A stretch of DNA of 64,000 nt from Denitratisoma oestradiolicum (GCF_902813185.1 NZ_LR778301.1:1240001-1304000), one strand, 5' to 3'. Shown: positions 1 to 9,912, counted from the stretch's first letter. Numbers and translations are program-made. Notes: generated by a model from the letters alone, not told the origin.

Positions 1-44
1 GTCCTGGTGGCCTGGTCCGCGTTGTCGGCACCCAAGTTAATTGA
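1..44 (+). CDS. 3' end of an upstream gene (partial)
   Basis: One open frame (codons from base 3) runs in from the left edge and stops at TGA 42-44, ending in the residues GGLVRVVGTQVN. Only 13 codons are visible, so the family cannot be proved. In related clusters a YCF48-type beta-propeller protein often sits directly before the RND exporter, and a short hydrophobic and basic tail of this kind would fit. This is inference only. The stop lies 11 bases before the next start, consistent with an operon. Confidence 0.35.
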   Translation, partial: PGGLVRVVGTQVN

Positions 45-55
45 AGGAAAGTCTC

Positions 56-2494
56 ATGGTCAGCCGCATGCACGCCCTGCGCCACAAAATCACCCATGCC
101 CTGCATCGGGGCGAAGAATGGTTGTTCGCCAATCCCAAGATCGTCCTGGGCTTGATTCTGTCTGCGACTTTCCTGTTTGGGCTCGCACTGCCCAAGCTGC
201 GGGTCTATTCCGACTTCGCCGATCTGCTGCCCCAGAACCACAGCTATATCCAGACCTACAACCGGATCAAGGAAAACTTCGGCGGCGCCAACATGATCGT
301 CGTCGCCATCGAGGTGGAGAAGGGGACCATCTTCAACGACGAGACCTTGCAGCTGATTCATCAGGCGACCCAGGGGGTCGATGATCTGCCGGGGGTCAAT
401 CACAATCTGGTATCCAGCCTGACCCATCGTACCGCCCGCAAGGTCTATCTCTCGGCGGAAGGTTCCTTCATGTCCGAGCCCTACTACGATCCCACCAGGC
501 CGCTGCGCACGGTGGCCGAGCTGGAGCAGATCAAGAAGGATGTGATCGCCAATCCCAACCTTTACGGCCTGCTGGTTTCCCCCGATCTGAAGGCGGCCCT
601 GATCAAGGCCCAGCTCAATGAATCCGGCATCGACTACGCCAAGACCTTCGAGGCCTTGCAGAAGGTCAGGGCCGATGTTGCCAGGCCTGGACACCGTATC
701 CACGTCACCGGCAATCCGGTCCTGACCGGCTGGGTCTACACCTACACCGAGCAGATCGTGCTGATTCTGGCCTATACGGCGGTGCTGATCGCTGCCCTGC
801 TGGTGTTGTACTTCCGGCGCTTTTACGGCATCGCTCTGCCCATGCTCGGCATCGCCCTGTCCTCCATCTGGGGTCTGGGTTTCATGGCGCTGATGGGCAT
901 CAACCTGGAGCCCTTGTCGCTTCCCATCCCCTTCCTGATCGCCGCCCGCGCCACTTCCCATGGGGTCCAGCTTGTGGCCCGCTATTACGAGGAACTGGCG
1001 AAGGTGCACAACGGCAAGAAGGCTGCCCGCAACGCCCTGGATGCCCTGTTCCGGCCGGGTTCCCTGGCCATCATCGTGGACGCCATCGGCATCGCCGTAC
1101 TGGTGCTCGGTGCCGCGCCCTTCAACCACAAGCTGGGTGTCGCCGCCGGTTTCTGGGGCTTCTCGGTCATCTTCACGGTGCATTTCATGGTGCCCCTGGC
1201 CCTGACCGTATTGCCCCAGCCCAGAACCATGGAGAACAAGAATCAGGGTGTGAGAAACATCCTCGGCAAGGCCATGGCCCGTACCGGCGGCACCCAGGGC
1301 GGCGCCCGCACCATCCTGATACTGGCGGCCCTGGGGGCCATTGGCGGCTCGTATTTCGTGGGGCGGGTCCAGATGGGAGAGTCCGAACCCGGCAGCCCCC
1401 TGCTGCATCGGCATCACGATTACAACCAGTCCACCAAGGCCATCAACACCCTGTTCCCGGGTTCCGAGGAACTGCATGTGGTGGCACGGACCGACGAGAA
1501 GGGCGGGATCAAGAAGCCGGAGGTCATGGCCGCGATCGAGCGTTTCCAGGCCCATATGCTCAGCGATCCAGGATTGGGCGGCACCAAGGCCATCCCCGGC
1601 GTCGTGCGCGTGGTGAACCGGCTGACCCACAATGACGACCCGCGCTGGATGCAGATTCCGGACAACGCCGATGAAGTGGGTGGCCTGATGTTCGCCTACA
1701 TGGCCAGCAGCCCGATACCCGGTGCCTTGAAGGAATTCATCAATCCGGACGAGAACGAAGCCGACATGGTGTTCTATTACAAGGATCACCAGGCCGAGAC
1801 CATCGCCCGCGTGGTGGCGGTGGCCAATGCCGGCATCAAGCAGATCGAGGCCGAGGTGCCCGGACTCCACATCGAGCTGGGCGGCGGCATCATCGGTGTC
1901 ACGGCTGCGGGCAACCAGGCCCTGCACACGGACCACATGATCATCATCCCGGCTGTGATGATCCTGGCTTTCCTGCTGGTGATGGCCTATTACCAATCGG
2001 TTCATGCCGGCTGGCTGATGGTCCTGCCCATGCTGTTCTCCACCCTGATGACCTATGCCTACATGGGGGCATCCAACATCGGCATCAGCGTCAATACGGT
2101 TCCGGTGATTGCCGTCGGTGTCGGTGTCGGCATCGACTACGCCGTGTATTTCATGGACCGCATCCGGGAAGAGATGGCCATCACGCGCAATATCCACAAG
2201 GCGGTGGTGAATGCCGTCGCCACCACCGGGTATGCCGTCTCCTTCACCGCAGCGATGCTGATTGCCGGCGTCGTGATGTGGATCTTTCTCTCGGACCTGC
2301 GTTTCCAGTCCGATGCCGCGGTCCTGCTTTCCTTCATGCTCATCGTCAATGCCATTGCGGCGATGCTGATTGTTCCGGCCTGGTGCGTGGTGTTCCGGCC
2401 CCATTTCGTCGTGGCGACCCATTACGACGAGGACGGCGTGCTGGAAGAGGATCTGGAGGGAGTCGCCAAGTCGCAGCAGCCCAGGGCAGCCTAG
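56..2494 (+). CDS. RND-superfamily (MMPL-type) exporter
   Basis: This 812-residue inner-membrane protein has the usual layout of MMPL/COG1033 RND permeases. There is one N-terminal membrane helix, a large periplasmic loop, five to six helices (about residues 225-400), a second loop, and a final helix bundle (about 630-790). The GVGVGIDYAVYFMDR stretch is the conserved transmembrane motif with the proton-relay aspartate. I chose ATG at 56 because GAAGGAAAG precedes it at good spacing; a TTG at 41 is possible. Such proteins are repeatedly encoded with DUF1302 and DUF1329 proteins, as here, in bacteria that use steroids, terpenes or aromatic compounds. A role in moving hydrophobic substrates or lipids across the envelope is inferred, not shown. 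Confidence 0.9.
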   Translation: MVSRMHALRHKITHALHRGEEWLFANPKIVLGLILSATFLFGLALPKLRVYSDFADLLPQNHSYIQTYNRIKENFGGANMIVVAIEVEKGTIFNDETLQLIHQATQGVDDLPGVNHNLVSSLTHRTARKVYLSAEGSFMSEPYYDPTRPLRTVAELEQIKKDVIANPNLYGLLVSPDLKAALIKAQLNESGIDYAKTFEALQKVRADVARPGHRIHVTGNPVLTGWVYTYTEQIVLILAYTAVLIAALLVLYFRRFYGIALPMLGIALSSIWGLGFMALMGINLEPLSLPIPFLIAARATSHGVQLVARYYEELAKVHNGKKAARNALDALFRPGSLAIIVDAIGIAVLVLGAAPFNHKLGVAAGFWGFSVIFTVHFMVPLALTVLPQPRTMENKNQGVRNILGKAMARTGGTQGGARTILILAALGAIGGSYFVGRVQMGESEPGSPLLHRHHDYNQSTKAINTLFPGSEELHVVARTDEKGGIKKPEVMAAIERFQAHMLSDPGLGGTKAIPGVVRVVNRLTHNDDPRWMQIPDNADEVGGLMFAYMASSPIPGALKEFINPDENEADMVFYYKDHQAETIARVVAVANAGIKQIEAEVPGLHIELGGGIIGVTAAGNQALHTDHMIIIPAVMILAFLLVMAYYQSVHAGWLMVLPMLFSTLMTYAYMGASNIGISVNTVPVIAVGVGVGIDYAVYFMDRIREEMAITRNIHKAVVNAVATTGYAVSFTAAMLIAGVVMWIFLSDLRFQSDAAVLLSFMLIVNAIAAMLIVPAWCVVFRPHFVVATHYDEDGVLEEDLEGVAKSQQPRAA

Positions 2495-2565
2495 GGGCAG
2501 GGTAGGTGTTTGGATGTCGAATCCGGTATTTCAATCGCGTAGGTAATTACAAGGAGGATGTAGGC

Positions 2566-4740
2566 ATGAAACGAAAAAGCAGACTGGAGCATCGCCGCAT
2601 CGTTGGATTCATGGCCCTGGCCCTGGCGGCGATGGGGGCCACTGCGGTTCATGGCCGTTCTAACGATGTATCGGCCGACGGTCAGGCGGAACCCTGGAAG
2701 GTGGATGTCTATTACGAGAACGACACCCGCTATCGGGGCAAGGATGCCACCGGCAAGAAGGTGGGGCTGTCCAAGTTCCGCAATACGATCCAGGTTGAGG
2801 CCGATCGCAAGATGGGCGACGGCTGGGCCTTCCACGGCGTGTTCCGGGGCACCTACGACGGCGTCTATCGGATGAACAAGGACCAGTTCGGGGAGGATGC
2901 CGGGAGTCAGAGCGCTGCTGATGTGCGCTTCCGCAATACCGTGAGCCAGTCCATGGGCCTGGCGTCCACCGTCCCCTTCGGTGGCGGCCTGGGCAAGACC
3001 ACCAGCAACGAGGCCCTGCTGCCTGCCGGCGTTCCCGCGGTGGCCGGCTTCGGCGGCGATGCCCTGGTGGGCCTGGTCTATCAGGGCGCCTTCAACGTGG
3101 GCCTGATTCCGGGGGTACCGCCGGCAAACACGGCCTTCGTGGACTCCTACGGTGCCAATAATCCTGGCACGGGCCTGCGTGTGGTGGGCGACCGGTGGCA
3201 TCCCGCCGACAATGGTGTCTCCTTCGCCGTTCCCGTCCGTCCCTGCGATACCGACAGTCGGGGCTGCCGGGATTTCGGCGGTTATGGTGACCGCAAGCTG
3301 AGCGAGCTGGAGTCCCCCGAGTTCAACGAGCGGCTGGATTTCCTGCGGGAAGTCTATGTCAAGAAAACCTTCACCCTGGCGGATGGCTCGGACCTCTTCC
3401 TCAAGCTGGGCAAGCAGCAGGTAGTGTGGGGCCGGACCGACCTGTTCCGCGTCCTGGATGTGATCAACCCGGTGGATTACTCCCGCAACAACATCTACGA
3501 CGAACTCCAGGACATCCGCATTCCCATGTGGATCGCCCAGGCCGAGTGGCGCATGGGGGCCTCCGAGTCCATGCAGGAGCGCAACTTCTCCGTGGTCTGG
3601 AACTTCGACAAGTTCCGCGCCAACAATCTGGGCCAGTGCGGAACCCCCAACGTGGCACTGGATGCCGGCTGCTTCTTCCGCGGCATGGCCAACCTCTGGG
3701 ACAACGGCGGCACGGTGGCCAACTTTGCCCACTTGAGCACGGGCACCACGCAACTGGTTCAGGCGGGAGGCGGTCCTGCCCTGCCCACGGATGCCTATCT
3801 GGCCACCAACTTCGGACCGGGGCAGATCGGTATTCGCGATGTGCGCCTGCCCGACTGGAGGTTTTCCAACACCCAGATCGGAGCCAAGTACGAGGGGGTG
3901 ACCCAGGGGGGCCTGTCCTTCTCCCTGAATGCCCTGCACTACCGCTCCCAACTACCCAGCCTGCACGCCTTCAACAGCGCCCAGAATCCCTTCACCAGTC
4001 AGAACCCGGACCCCACGACTCACTTGATCGCCTTCGACATGCATTTCCCGAAGGTGAATCTGCTGGGGGGCTCCATGGACTTCCAGTCCGAGGCTCTGGG
4101 AGCGGCCTTCCGTCTTGAAGGCGCCATGAGCTGGGGCGAAGAGTTTGCCAACACGGCGCGGCCGGAGCTGTATTCCCGCAACAAGGTATGGCGTTCGGTG
4201 ATCGGCATCGACCGGCCCACTTTCGTCCCCTTCATCAGCACCAGCCGCACCACGCTGATTTCGGCCCAGTTGTTTTACCAGCACATCTTCGATCATGAAG
4301 AGTACAGCGGTCCCCTGGGCCGTTACGGCATGCCCGACTGGAAGAACAATGTGATCGGCACCTTGCTGATCAAGGGTTTCATCATGAACGACCGGGTCAG
4401 CCCCCAGCTGATCATGGCACGGGACTTCAAGGCCAAGGCCTGGGTGGCCTCGCCCCAGGTGGAGTGGAGCTTCACCGACGACTTCAAGGTCACGGTGGGC
4501 GCCAACGTCAAGGGCAAGAGCGATATCGGCGCCTGGTCATGGAGCGACTGCCGGGATTGCAATCCCTATGCGCCCTACACCCAGTATGACCAGCATGCCC
4601 AAGGCCTGATGCCCACGGGCGCCGGTGCCGGGCCCCTGGGCCTCGCCGGACTGGAACCCCTGGGCCGCTTCCGCGCCGGTCCCATCGGTGCCGCCAACAA
4701 GGAAAACGAAATCTACGTCACCTTGCGCTACCAATTCTGA
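2566..4740 (+). CDS. DUF1302 family outer-membrane protein
   Basis: A 724-residue protein with a clear signal peptide (basic start, hydrophobic stretch about residues 13-27, cleavage near AVHG-RS). It then has many aromatic and polar alternating segments and ends in LRYQF, the C-terminal aromatic signature of outer-membrane beta-barrels. Length and composition fit DUF1302. The ATG at 2566 has a strong AAGGAGG at 2551-2557; an upstream in-frame start lacks one. The gene follows the RND exporter by 71 bases and precedes DUF1329 by 18, so the three are probably co-transcribed. A channel or receptor for hydrophobic substrates is the usual suggestion for the family, but no member function is certain. 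Confidence 0.88.
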   Translation: MKRKSRLEHRRIVGFMALALAAMGATAVHGRSNDVSADGQAEPWKVDVYYENDTRYRGKDATGKKVGLSKFRNTIQVEADRKMGDGWAFHGVFRGTYDGVYRMNKDQFGEDAGSQSAADVRFRNTVSQSMGLASTVPFGGGLGKTTSNEALLPAGVPAVAGFGGDALVGLVYQGAFNVGLIPGVPPANTAFVDSYGANNPGTGLRVVGDRWHPADNGVSFAVPVRPCDTDSRGCRDFGGYGDRKLSELESPEFNERLDFLREVYVKKTFTLADGSDLFLKLGKQQVVWGRTDLFRVLDVINPVDYSRNNIYDELQDIRIPMWIAQAEWRMGASESMQERNFSVVWNFDKFRANNLGQCGTPNVALDAGCFFRGMANLWDNGGTVANFAHLSTGTTQLVQAGGGPALPTDAYLATNFGPGQIGIRDVRLPDWRFSNTQIGAKYEGVTQGGLSFSLNALHYRSQLPSLHAFNSAQNPFTSQNPDPTTHLIAFDMHFPKVNLLGGSMDFQSEALGAAFRLEGAMSWGEEFANTARPELYSRNKVWRSVIGIDRPTFVPFISTSRTTLISAQLFYQHIFDHEEYSGPLGRYGMPDWKNNVIGTLLIKGFIMNDRVSPQLIMARDFKAKAWVASPQVEWSFTDDFKVTVGANVKGKSDIGAWSWSDCRDCNPYAPYTQYDQHAQGLMPTGAGAGPLGLAGLEPLGRFRAGPIGAANKENEIYVTLRYQF

Positions 4741-4758
4741 TTCAGGAGACATGACAAC

Positions 4759-6057
4759 ATGAAACGTACTTTTATCGCGCTTGCCGTCGCCGGCCTTGCC
4801 GCCTCGTCCTTCGCCGCCACCGAGTCCGATGTGGATAACAGCTTCTCCCCCTACAAGGGTGGATTCCCGACACTGCCCGGATTGACGCCGGGTGTCGTGA
4901 TCACCAAGGCCAATGTGGAACAGTTCAAGGCGGCTTTCGACCCGGGCCTGTTCGATATGGTCAAGGCTGGCTGGGTGGAGATCAAGGTCGGCAAGAGCTC
5001 CGATTTTCCTCAGCCCAAGCCCTATATCGAGGCCACCCGCAAGAACCTCAACAAGGCCAAGCTGGGCGCCAAGAACGGTGAGCTGGAGGGCTTCATCGCG
5101 GGACGTCCCTTCCCGGAGGAGCCCAAGGAAAGCGATCCCCGGGCCGGCGAGAAACTGGCCTGGAACTACAAGTACGGGGTGAACTACGGCGACTCCGGAT
5201 CCATCTACCCCTTCTACTGGCGCTACCGCAATGCCGCCACGGGCCAGATCGAGCGCACCATCAAGTTCCAGTTCAACTTCCTCAACTTCATGCACCGCAC
5301 CGAGCAGGCGCCGATCCCGGAAGTGACCCCGAACCCGGCGAAGATGTTCCGGGCGATCTACGCCAAGGTCTTCGAGCCCCAGGATCTGAAGAACACCCAG
5401 CTCCTGATCCAGCGCTTCGAGGACGACACCAAGCTTGACGATGCCTACCTGTCCCTGGGCTTCCAGCGTCGCGTACGTCGTCTGGCGACAGGCCAGACCA
5501 CTGATGCCTTCCTCGGCTCCGACATGATGATCGAGGACTTCGAGGGCTATAACGGCCGGATCTCGGACATGAAGTGGGCCTACAAGGGCACCAAGAACAT
5601 TCTGGTGCCCTTCTTCAACCATAACGAGCAGAAGCTGACCGACGAATACAAGGAACCGGACGGGTACAAGTTCGTGGATTTCCACGGCAAGGGCAATTGC
5701 ATGCCCAACGTCACCTACCAGCTGCGCAAGGCCTATGTGCTGGAGGCCACGCCGGTGAACCCGAACCACCCGATGAGCAAGAAGGTCATGTATCTGGATG
5801 CCCAGACCATGTATCCGGGCCGGGCCGTGATCTACGACCGCAAGGGCCAGCTCTGGAAGAACTTCACCATCGGCAAGTCCCACCCGGACCATCACCTGCC
5901 GGCCAACAAGGGCAGCGATATCTCCCTGGATGACTCCTTCTCCCAGGTGGATATGCAGGCCATGCACTGCACCACCGGCCAGTTCAAGGTGCATATCGAC
6001 GCCAAGCTGAATCCCCCGGGACTGTTCAGCGTGCAGAACATGCGCGGCGGCGACTGA
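4759..6057 (+). CDS. DUF1329 family periplasmic protein
   Basis: A 432-residue protein with a signal peptide (MKRTFIALAVAGLAASSFA, then ATES). There is no lipobox cysteine at the cleavage point, so it should be soluble periplasmic. The body is rich in aromatic residues and fits DUF1329, a LolB-like fold family that nearly always accompanies DUF1302. Start ATG 4759 is preceded by AGGAG. The partnership with the outer-membrane and RND proteins suggests a trans-envelope carrier for a greasy compound (inference). A strong hairpin follows the stop, so the transport operon may end here. Confidence 0.88.
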   Translation: MKRTFIALAVAGLAASSFAATESDVDNSFSPYKGGFPTLPGLTPGVVITKANVEQFKAAFDPGLFDMVKAGWVEIKVGKSSDFPQPKPYIEATRKNLNKAKLGAKNGELEGFIAGRPFPEEPKESDPRAGEKLAWNYKYGVNYGDSGSIYPFYWRYRNAATGQIERTIKFQFNFLNFMHRTEQAPIPEVTPNPAKMFRAIYAKVFEPQDLKNTQLLIQRFEDDTKLDDAYLSLGFQRRVRRLATGQTTDAFLGSDMMIEDFEGYNGRISDMKWAYKGTKNILVPFFNHNEQKLTDEYKEPDGYKFVDFHGKGNCMPNVTYQLRKAYVLEATPVNPNHPMSKKVMYLDAQTMYPGRAVIYDRKGQLWKNFTIGKSHPDHHLPANKGSDISLDDSFSQVDMQAMHCTTGQFKVHIDAKLNPPGLFSVQNMRGGD

Positions 6058-6090
6058 GTCTCGGCGTCTGATGCGGTAGCGATGCCTGGA

Positions 6091-6117
6091 GGGCGGTGTG
6101 CATGCCGCACACCGCCC
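6091..6117 (+). terminator. Strong hairpin after the transport operon
   Basis: GGGCGGTGTGC (6091-6101) and GCACACCGCCC (6107-6117) form a perfect 11-bp stem with a 5-base loop, 34 bases after the DUF1329 stop. No T-run follows, so it is not a textbook intrinsic terminator. It may act with Rho, or as an mRNA 3' stabiliser that separates transporter expression from the downstream hydroxylase. Confidence 0.6.
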
Positions 6118-6161
6118 ACTCAAGGTCGCTGTTTCTATCCCACCTTTGATTGGGAGCGGTT

Positions 6162-7034
6162 ATGGCTTTGCAAAAATTAAAGGACTTCCATACGCCGGGC
6201 ACCATGGAAGAGGTTCTGGCCCTGCTTGGCAAGGACCAGGAAACCCTGGTGCTTTCCGGAGGAACCTTCCTCCATGGTTTGGAGGCCCGGGGCCTCTTGA
6301 GCGATGTCGAAGTCCTGGTGGACATTCGCAAGGTCGGCCTCAATACGGTCAAGGCCGACGACGGGGGCCTGGATATCGGCGCCACGGTGAACTTTGCCCA
6401 GCTCCAGAAGCTGGACGAGGTCAGGAACGCGCCCTGGCTGGCTGGCTTGGCTGATGCCCTGGAGTATCCGCCGGTACAGATTCGCAACACCGCCACCATT
6501 GGCGGTTGTGTCGCGGCCTCCTGTCCTTTCTTCGACATTCCCACGGCCCTGCTGACGCTGGATGCGGCGGTGACGGCCCGGGGCACCCAGGGGCAGCGCC
6601 GGATACCCTTGCCGGAGTTCTTCGCCGGCATGTTCGCAAACTCCCTGGAGCCCGGTGAATTCGTCATCGGTGTTTCGCTGCCCCGCGCAGGGGGCAATAC
6701 GGCGGGTGCCTTCATCAAGCTGGAAGGCAATGCCAACGACCTGGCCATTGTGAACGTCGCCGTCCGCATCACCGTCGATGGGGCCAGGACATGCACCGAT
6801 GTGCGCGTGGCCCTGGGCGGCGGGGTGGCGGAATCCGCCATTCGGGCGCCGTCGGTCGAAGCCATTCTGCTCGGATCAAGGCTGGATGCCGATACGCTCC
6901 AGGCCGCGGCCGACGAGGTGGTCAATGACATCGACCCGATGTCCGATCATCGCGCCTCCGCTGACTATCGGCGAACGGTGGCCAAGGTGATGACACGCCG
7001 GACGCTGGAACGCGCCCTGGCACGTTTGGCTTGA
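6162..7034 (+). CDS. Molybdenum hydroxylase, FAD-binding medium subunit
   Basis: A 290-residue subunit of the xanthine dehydrogenase/CO dehydrogenase family. The FAD-binding signatures are the LSGGTFLHGL loop near the N-terminus and IRNTATIGGCVAASCPFFDIPTALL around residues 106-130. The C-terminal CO_deh_flav_C domain follows. It passes electrons from the 2Fe-2S subunit to NAD+ or another acceptor. ATG 6162 has GGGAGCGG just upstream; a TTG at 6150 is weaker. The next gene begins 14 bases after the stop. The order FAD, 2Fe-2S, Mo matches the coxMSL arrangement. The substrate is unknown; candidates are aromatic or N-heterocyclic compounds, aldehydes or CoA thioesters. Confidence 0.92.
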   Translation: MALQKLKDFHTPGTMEEVLALLGKDQETLVLSGGTFLHGLEARGLLSDVEVLVDIRKVGLNTVKADDGGLDIGATVNFAQLQKLDEVRNAPWLAGLADALEYPPVQIRNTATIGGCVAASCPFFDIPTALLTLDAAVTARGTQGQRRIPLPEFFAGMFANSLEPGEFVIGVSLPRAGGNTAGAFIKLEGNANDLAIVNVAVRITVDGARTCTDVRVALGGGVAESAIRAPSVEAILLGSRLDADTLQAAADEVVNDIDPMSDHRASADYRRTVAKVMTRRTLERALARLA

Positions 7035-7048
7035 AAAGGGGCGAGACC

Positions 7049-7510
7049 ATGAAACAGATGATGACACTGGAAGTTAACGGCGAAGAGCACGAACTGGCGG
7101 TGGAGAAGGATGCCACCCTGCTCAAGGTGCTGCGGGACCAACTGGGTCTGAACGGTCCCAAGCGCGGCTGCGACAGCGGCGGCTGTGGCTGCTGCACCGT
7201 TCATGTGGATGGCAAGGCGGTGTATTCGTGCATGTGCTACGCCCTGTCCCATGACGGCGCCAAGGTCACCACGGCCGAGGGCCTGTCCTCCGGCGAGGAA
7301 CTGCATCCCCTGCAATCGGCCTTCATCGAGGCCGGCGCGGTGCAGTGCGGCTATTGCACCTGCGGGATGATGATGTCGGCCAAGCAGTTGCTGGACGACA
7401 ACCCCCATCCCGATGAAGAGCAGATACGGCAGGGCATCTCCGGCAATCTGTGCCGGTGCACCGGCTACGCCAAAATTGTCGACGCCGTGAAGCTGGCGTC
7501 GGAAGCTTGA
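7049..7510 (+). CDS. Molybdenum hydroxylase, 2Fe-2S small subunit
   Basis: A 153-residue protein with the two expected clusters. The plant-ferredoxin-like one is CDSGGCGCCTVHVDGKAVYSC. The all-helical one is formed by CGYC and CRCTGYAKIVDA. One oddity is CGYCTCGM where most family members have CGxCTPGM, so the conserved proline is a cysteine; whether that extra cysteine matters is unknown. ATG 7049 follows AAGGGGCGAG; an in-frame TTG at 7031 is less likely. The subunit carries electrons from the molybdenum centre to FAD. Confidence 0.93.
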   Translation: MKQMMTLEVNGEEHELAVEKDATLLKVLRDQLGLNGPKRGCDSGGCGCCTVHVDGKAVYSCMCYALSHDGAKVTTAEGLSSGEELHPLQSAFIEAGAVQCGYCTCGMMMSAKQLLDDNPHPDEEQIRQGISGNLCRCTGYAKIVDAVKLASEA

Positions 7511-7575
7511 TTGAATCACCGGAACGCGCTCGGGACGAGTCGCGATCGATTGTGGGTTCTTGAGGGGACGACACT

Positions 7576-9912
7576 ATGAACAAGTTGAATGTCGTCGGGC
7601 AGAGCGTTGAGCGGCCCGATGCCTATGACAAGGTGACCGGCGGCAAAGGCTACCCGGTCAATGTAAGGCTGCCTGGGATGCTTCACGGGAAGATGCTGCG
7701 CAGCCCCTATGCCCATGCACGAATCATCAGCATTGACGCTTCCCGGGCCGAGCGGCTGCCGGGCGTCAAGGCGGTGCTGCTGCCCAGGGACGTGCCCCAG
7801 GTGAAGTTCTGTCCCGTGTATTTCGTTCCGGTCCAGGCACCGAGCATGGTTCTGGACTTCGATGTCATGAATCCCGAAATCGTGCGTTACGTCGGTCAGC
7901 CCGTGGCGGCAGTGGCCGCAACCTCGGCGGAGATCGCCGAGGCGGCTCTGGACCTGATCGATGTGGAGTACGAGGAACTGCCCGCGATTTTTGATCCCGA
8001 GGAGGCCATGAAGGATGGAGCGCCTCAACTGCACCCCGATGCGCCGAACAATATCGCCAAGAATCCCTCCTTCGCCTACGGCGATCTGGACCAGGGTTTC
8101 GCCGATGCGGACTACGTGTTCGAGGGTGTCTACGAGACCCAGCGCGTTCATACCTGCTACATGGAGCCCCGGGTCTGCGTGGTCGATATGGACCGCCAGA
8201 ACAACGTCACCATCCATGTGACCACCCAGCACCTGTTCGGTACCCGGGAGAAGCTGGCCTTTGCCCTGGGTTTGCCCGAGAGCAAGGTCAAGGTGGTCAA
8301 GTCTCCCTACATCGGCGGCGGTTTCGGCGGCAAGCTGGAGTTGACCGCCATGGAGCCGGTGGCGGCCCTGTTGAGCAAGAAGGCGGGCAAGCCGGTGCGC
8401 CTGGAGCACACCCGCCATGAGGACTTCATCACCACCACCCGCAACCCGATCAAGGTCTATCTCAAGACCGGCGTCAAGAAGGACGGCACCTTCACCGCCC
8501 GCTACGCCAAAAGCATCCTGGACTGCGGCGCCCATGCCACCCACGGTTCCGAAGTGATCATGGTGCACGGCGCCTTCGGCCTGTTCTTCAACTATCACGC
8601 GCCCCATCAGAAGTGGGAAGGCTACACGGTCTACACCAACAACATGATTGGTGGCGGCTATCGCGGCTATGGCGCGCCCCAGGGCAGTTTTGCGGTGGAG
8701 TCCCAGATCGACGAGATCTGTACCAAGCTGGGTCTGGACCCCATCGAGATGCGTCTCAAGAATGCCCGCAAGCAGGGCGAGCCCCATCCCTTCAACCCGG
8801 CCTTCACCCTCGCCACCTACGGCCTGGAAGACTGCCTGCGCCAGGGTGCCGAGAAAATCAACTGGAGCAAGGCCAGGTCCGCCCCCCGCAGCGAGGGGAG
8901 CAAGAAGCGCGGCTTCGGCCTGGCGGTGCATCCGGTCTGGGTCAGTGGATGCATGGGTTTCCCGGACATCTACGAGCATTCCGGTGCCATCATCAAATTG
9001 AATAGGGACGGCACCGCCGACCTGTCCTCGGCGTCGATGGATATCGGTTCCGGCCAGATCACCACCCTGTGCCAGATCGCGGCCGAGGAACTGGGCCTGC
9101 CTGCCGGCGCGGTGCGCATGAGCAGTTGCGGCGATAGCGATAACCTGCCCTTCGATGCCCCCACCCATGCCAGTCGGGTGACCTACTCCTCCGGCAACGC
9201 CGTCAAGGCGGCGGCAGCGGCGGCCAAGAAGCGTCTGTTCGATGTGGCGGCGACGATGATGGAAGTCAGCCCGGACGATCTCGAGTCCTGCAACGGCCGG
9301 GTCAATGTCAAGGGTTCGCCGGACAAGTCCATCTCCATCGCCGAGATTGCCCAGCGCGCCGAGTCGCCCTTCGTGCAGATGACCGCCGAGGGCCCCAAGC
9401 CCACCACCATTGAAGAGAAGGGCACCATCATCGGGGTGGCCAGCCTTGCCCCCAAGTCGAATCCGACGCCTTGCGCCGCCCAGTTCGTCGAGGTGGAGGT
9501 GGATACGGAGACCGGCGAGGTCAAGGTCCTGCACGCGGTGTACGCCCACGACATCGGCCGCGCCATCAATCCCAAGGCCGCCGAGGGCCAGGTGGAAGGC
9601 GGCTTCCAGCAGGGCATGGGCTATGCGCTGATGGAGCAGATCCAGTTCGATCCGGAGACCGGCGCCTGTCTGACCTCGGACTTCCTCGACTACAAGATGC
9701 CCACGGCCATGGAAATGCCGCGCAAGATGGACAGCATCTTCATCGAAACCGATGAGCCCACCGGGCCCTTCGGCGCCAAGAGCCTGGGGGAGTGCTGCGT
9801 CATCACACCGGCGCCGGCCATCGCCAACGCCATCTACGACGCCATCGGGGTGCGCTTCACGCAACTGCCGATCACTCCGGAGAAGATTCTGGCCGGTCTC
9901 GGCAAGCTCTGA
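7576..9912 (+). CDS. Molybdenum hydroxylase, molybdopterin-binding large subunit
   Basis: This 778-residue catalytic subunit holds the molybdopterin cytosine dinucleotide cofactor of the xanthine dehydrogenase family. Visible features are the YIGGGFGGK loop, the YRGYGAPQ active-site loop (residues 362-369) and the catalytic glutamate in GAKSLGECC (E739). The loop is of the xanthine dehydrogenase or hydroxybenzoyl-CoA reductase kind, not the AYxCSFR of aerobic CO dehydrogenase. There is no Tat signal, so the enzyme is cytoplasmic. The start has GAGGGG just upstream. With the previous two genes it forms a complete heterotrimer. Its maturation is probably served by the XdhC and MoeA/MobA-type proteins encoded at 22-25 kb. 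The substrate is not predictable. Confidence 0.93.
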   Translation: MNKLNVVGQSVERPDAYDKVTGGKGYPVNVRLPGMLHGKMLRSPYAHARIISIDASRAERLPGVKAVLLPRDVPQVKFCPVYFVPVQAPSMVLDFDVMNPEIVRYVGQPVAAVAATSAEIAEAALDLIDVEYEELPAIFDPEEAMKDGAPQLHPDAPNNIAKNPSFAYGDLDQGFADADYVFEGVYETQRVHTCYMEPRVCVVDMDRQNNVTIHVTTQHLFGTREKLAFALGLPESKVKVVKSPYIGGGFGGKLELTAMEPVAALLSKKAGKPVRLEHTRHEDFITTTRNPIKVYLKTGVKKDGTFTARYAKSILDCGAHATHGSEVIMVHGAFGLFFNYHAPHQKWEGYTVYTNNMIGGGYRGYGAPQGSFAVESQIDEICTKLGLDPIEMRLKNARKQGEPHPFNPAFTLATYGLEDCLRQGAEKINWSKARSAPRSEGSKKRGFGLAVHPVWVSGCMGFPDIYEHSGAIIKLNRDGTADLSSASMDIGSGQITTLCQIAAEELGLPAGAVRMSSCGDSDNLPFDAPTHASRVTYSSGNAVKAAAAAAKKRLFDVAATMMEVSPDDLESCNGRVNVKGSPDKSISIAEIAQRAESPFVQMTAEGPKPTTIEEKGTIIGVASLAPKSNPTPCAAQFVEVEVDTETGEVKVLHAVYAHDIGRAINPKAAEGQVEGGFQQGMGYALMEQIQFDPETGACLTSDFLDYKMPTAMEMPRKMDSIFIETDEPTGPFGAKSLGECCVITPAPAIANAIYDAIGVRFTQLPITPEKILAGLGKL

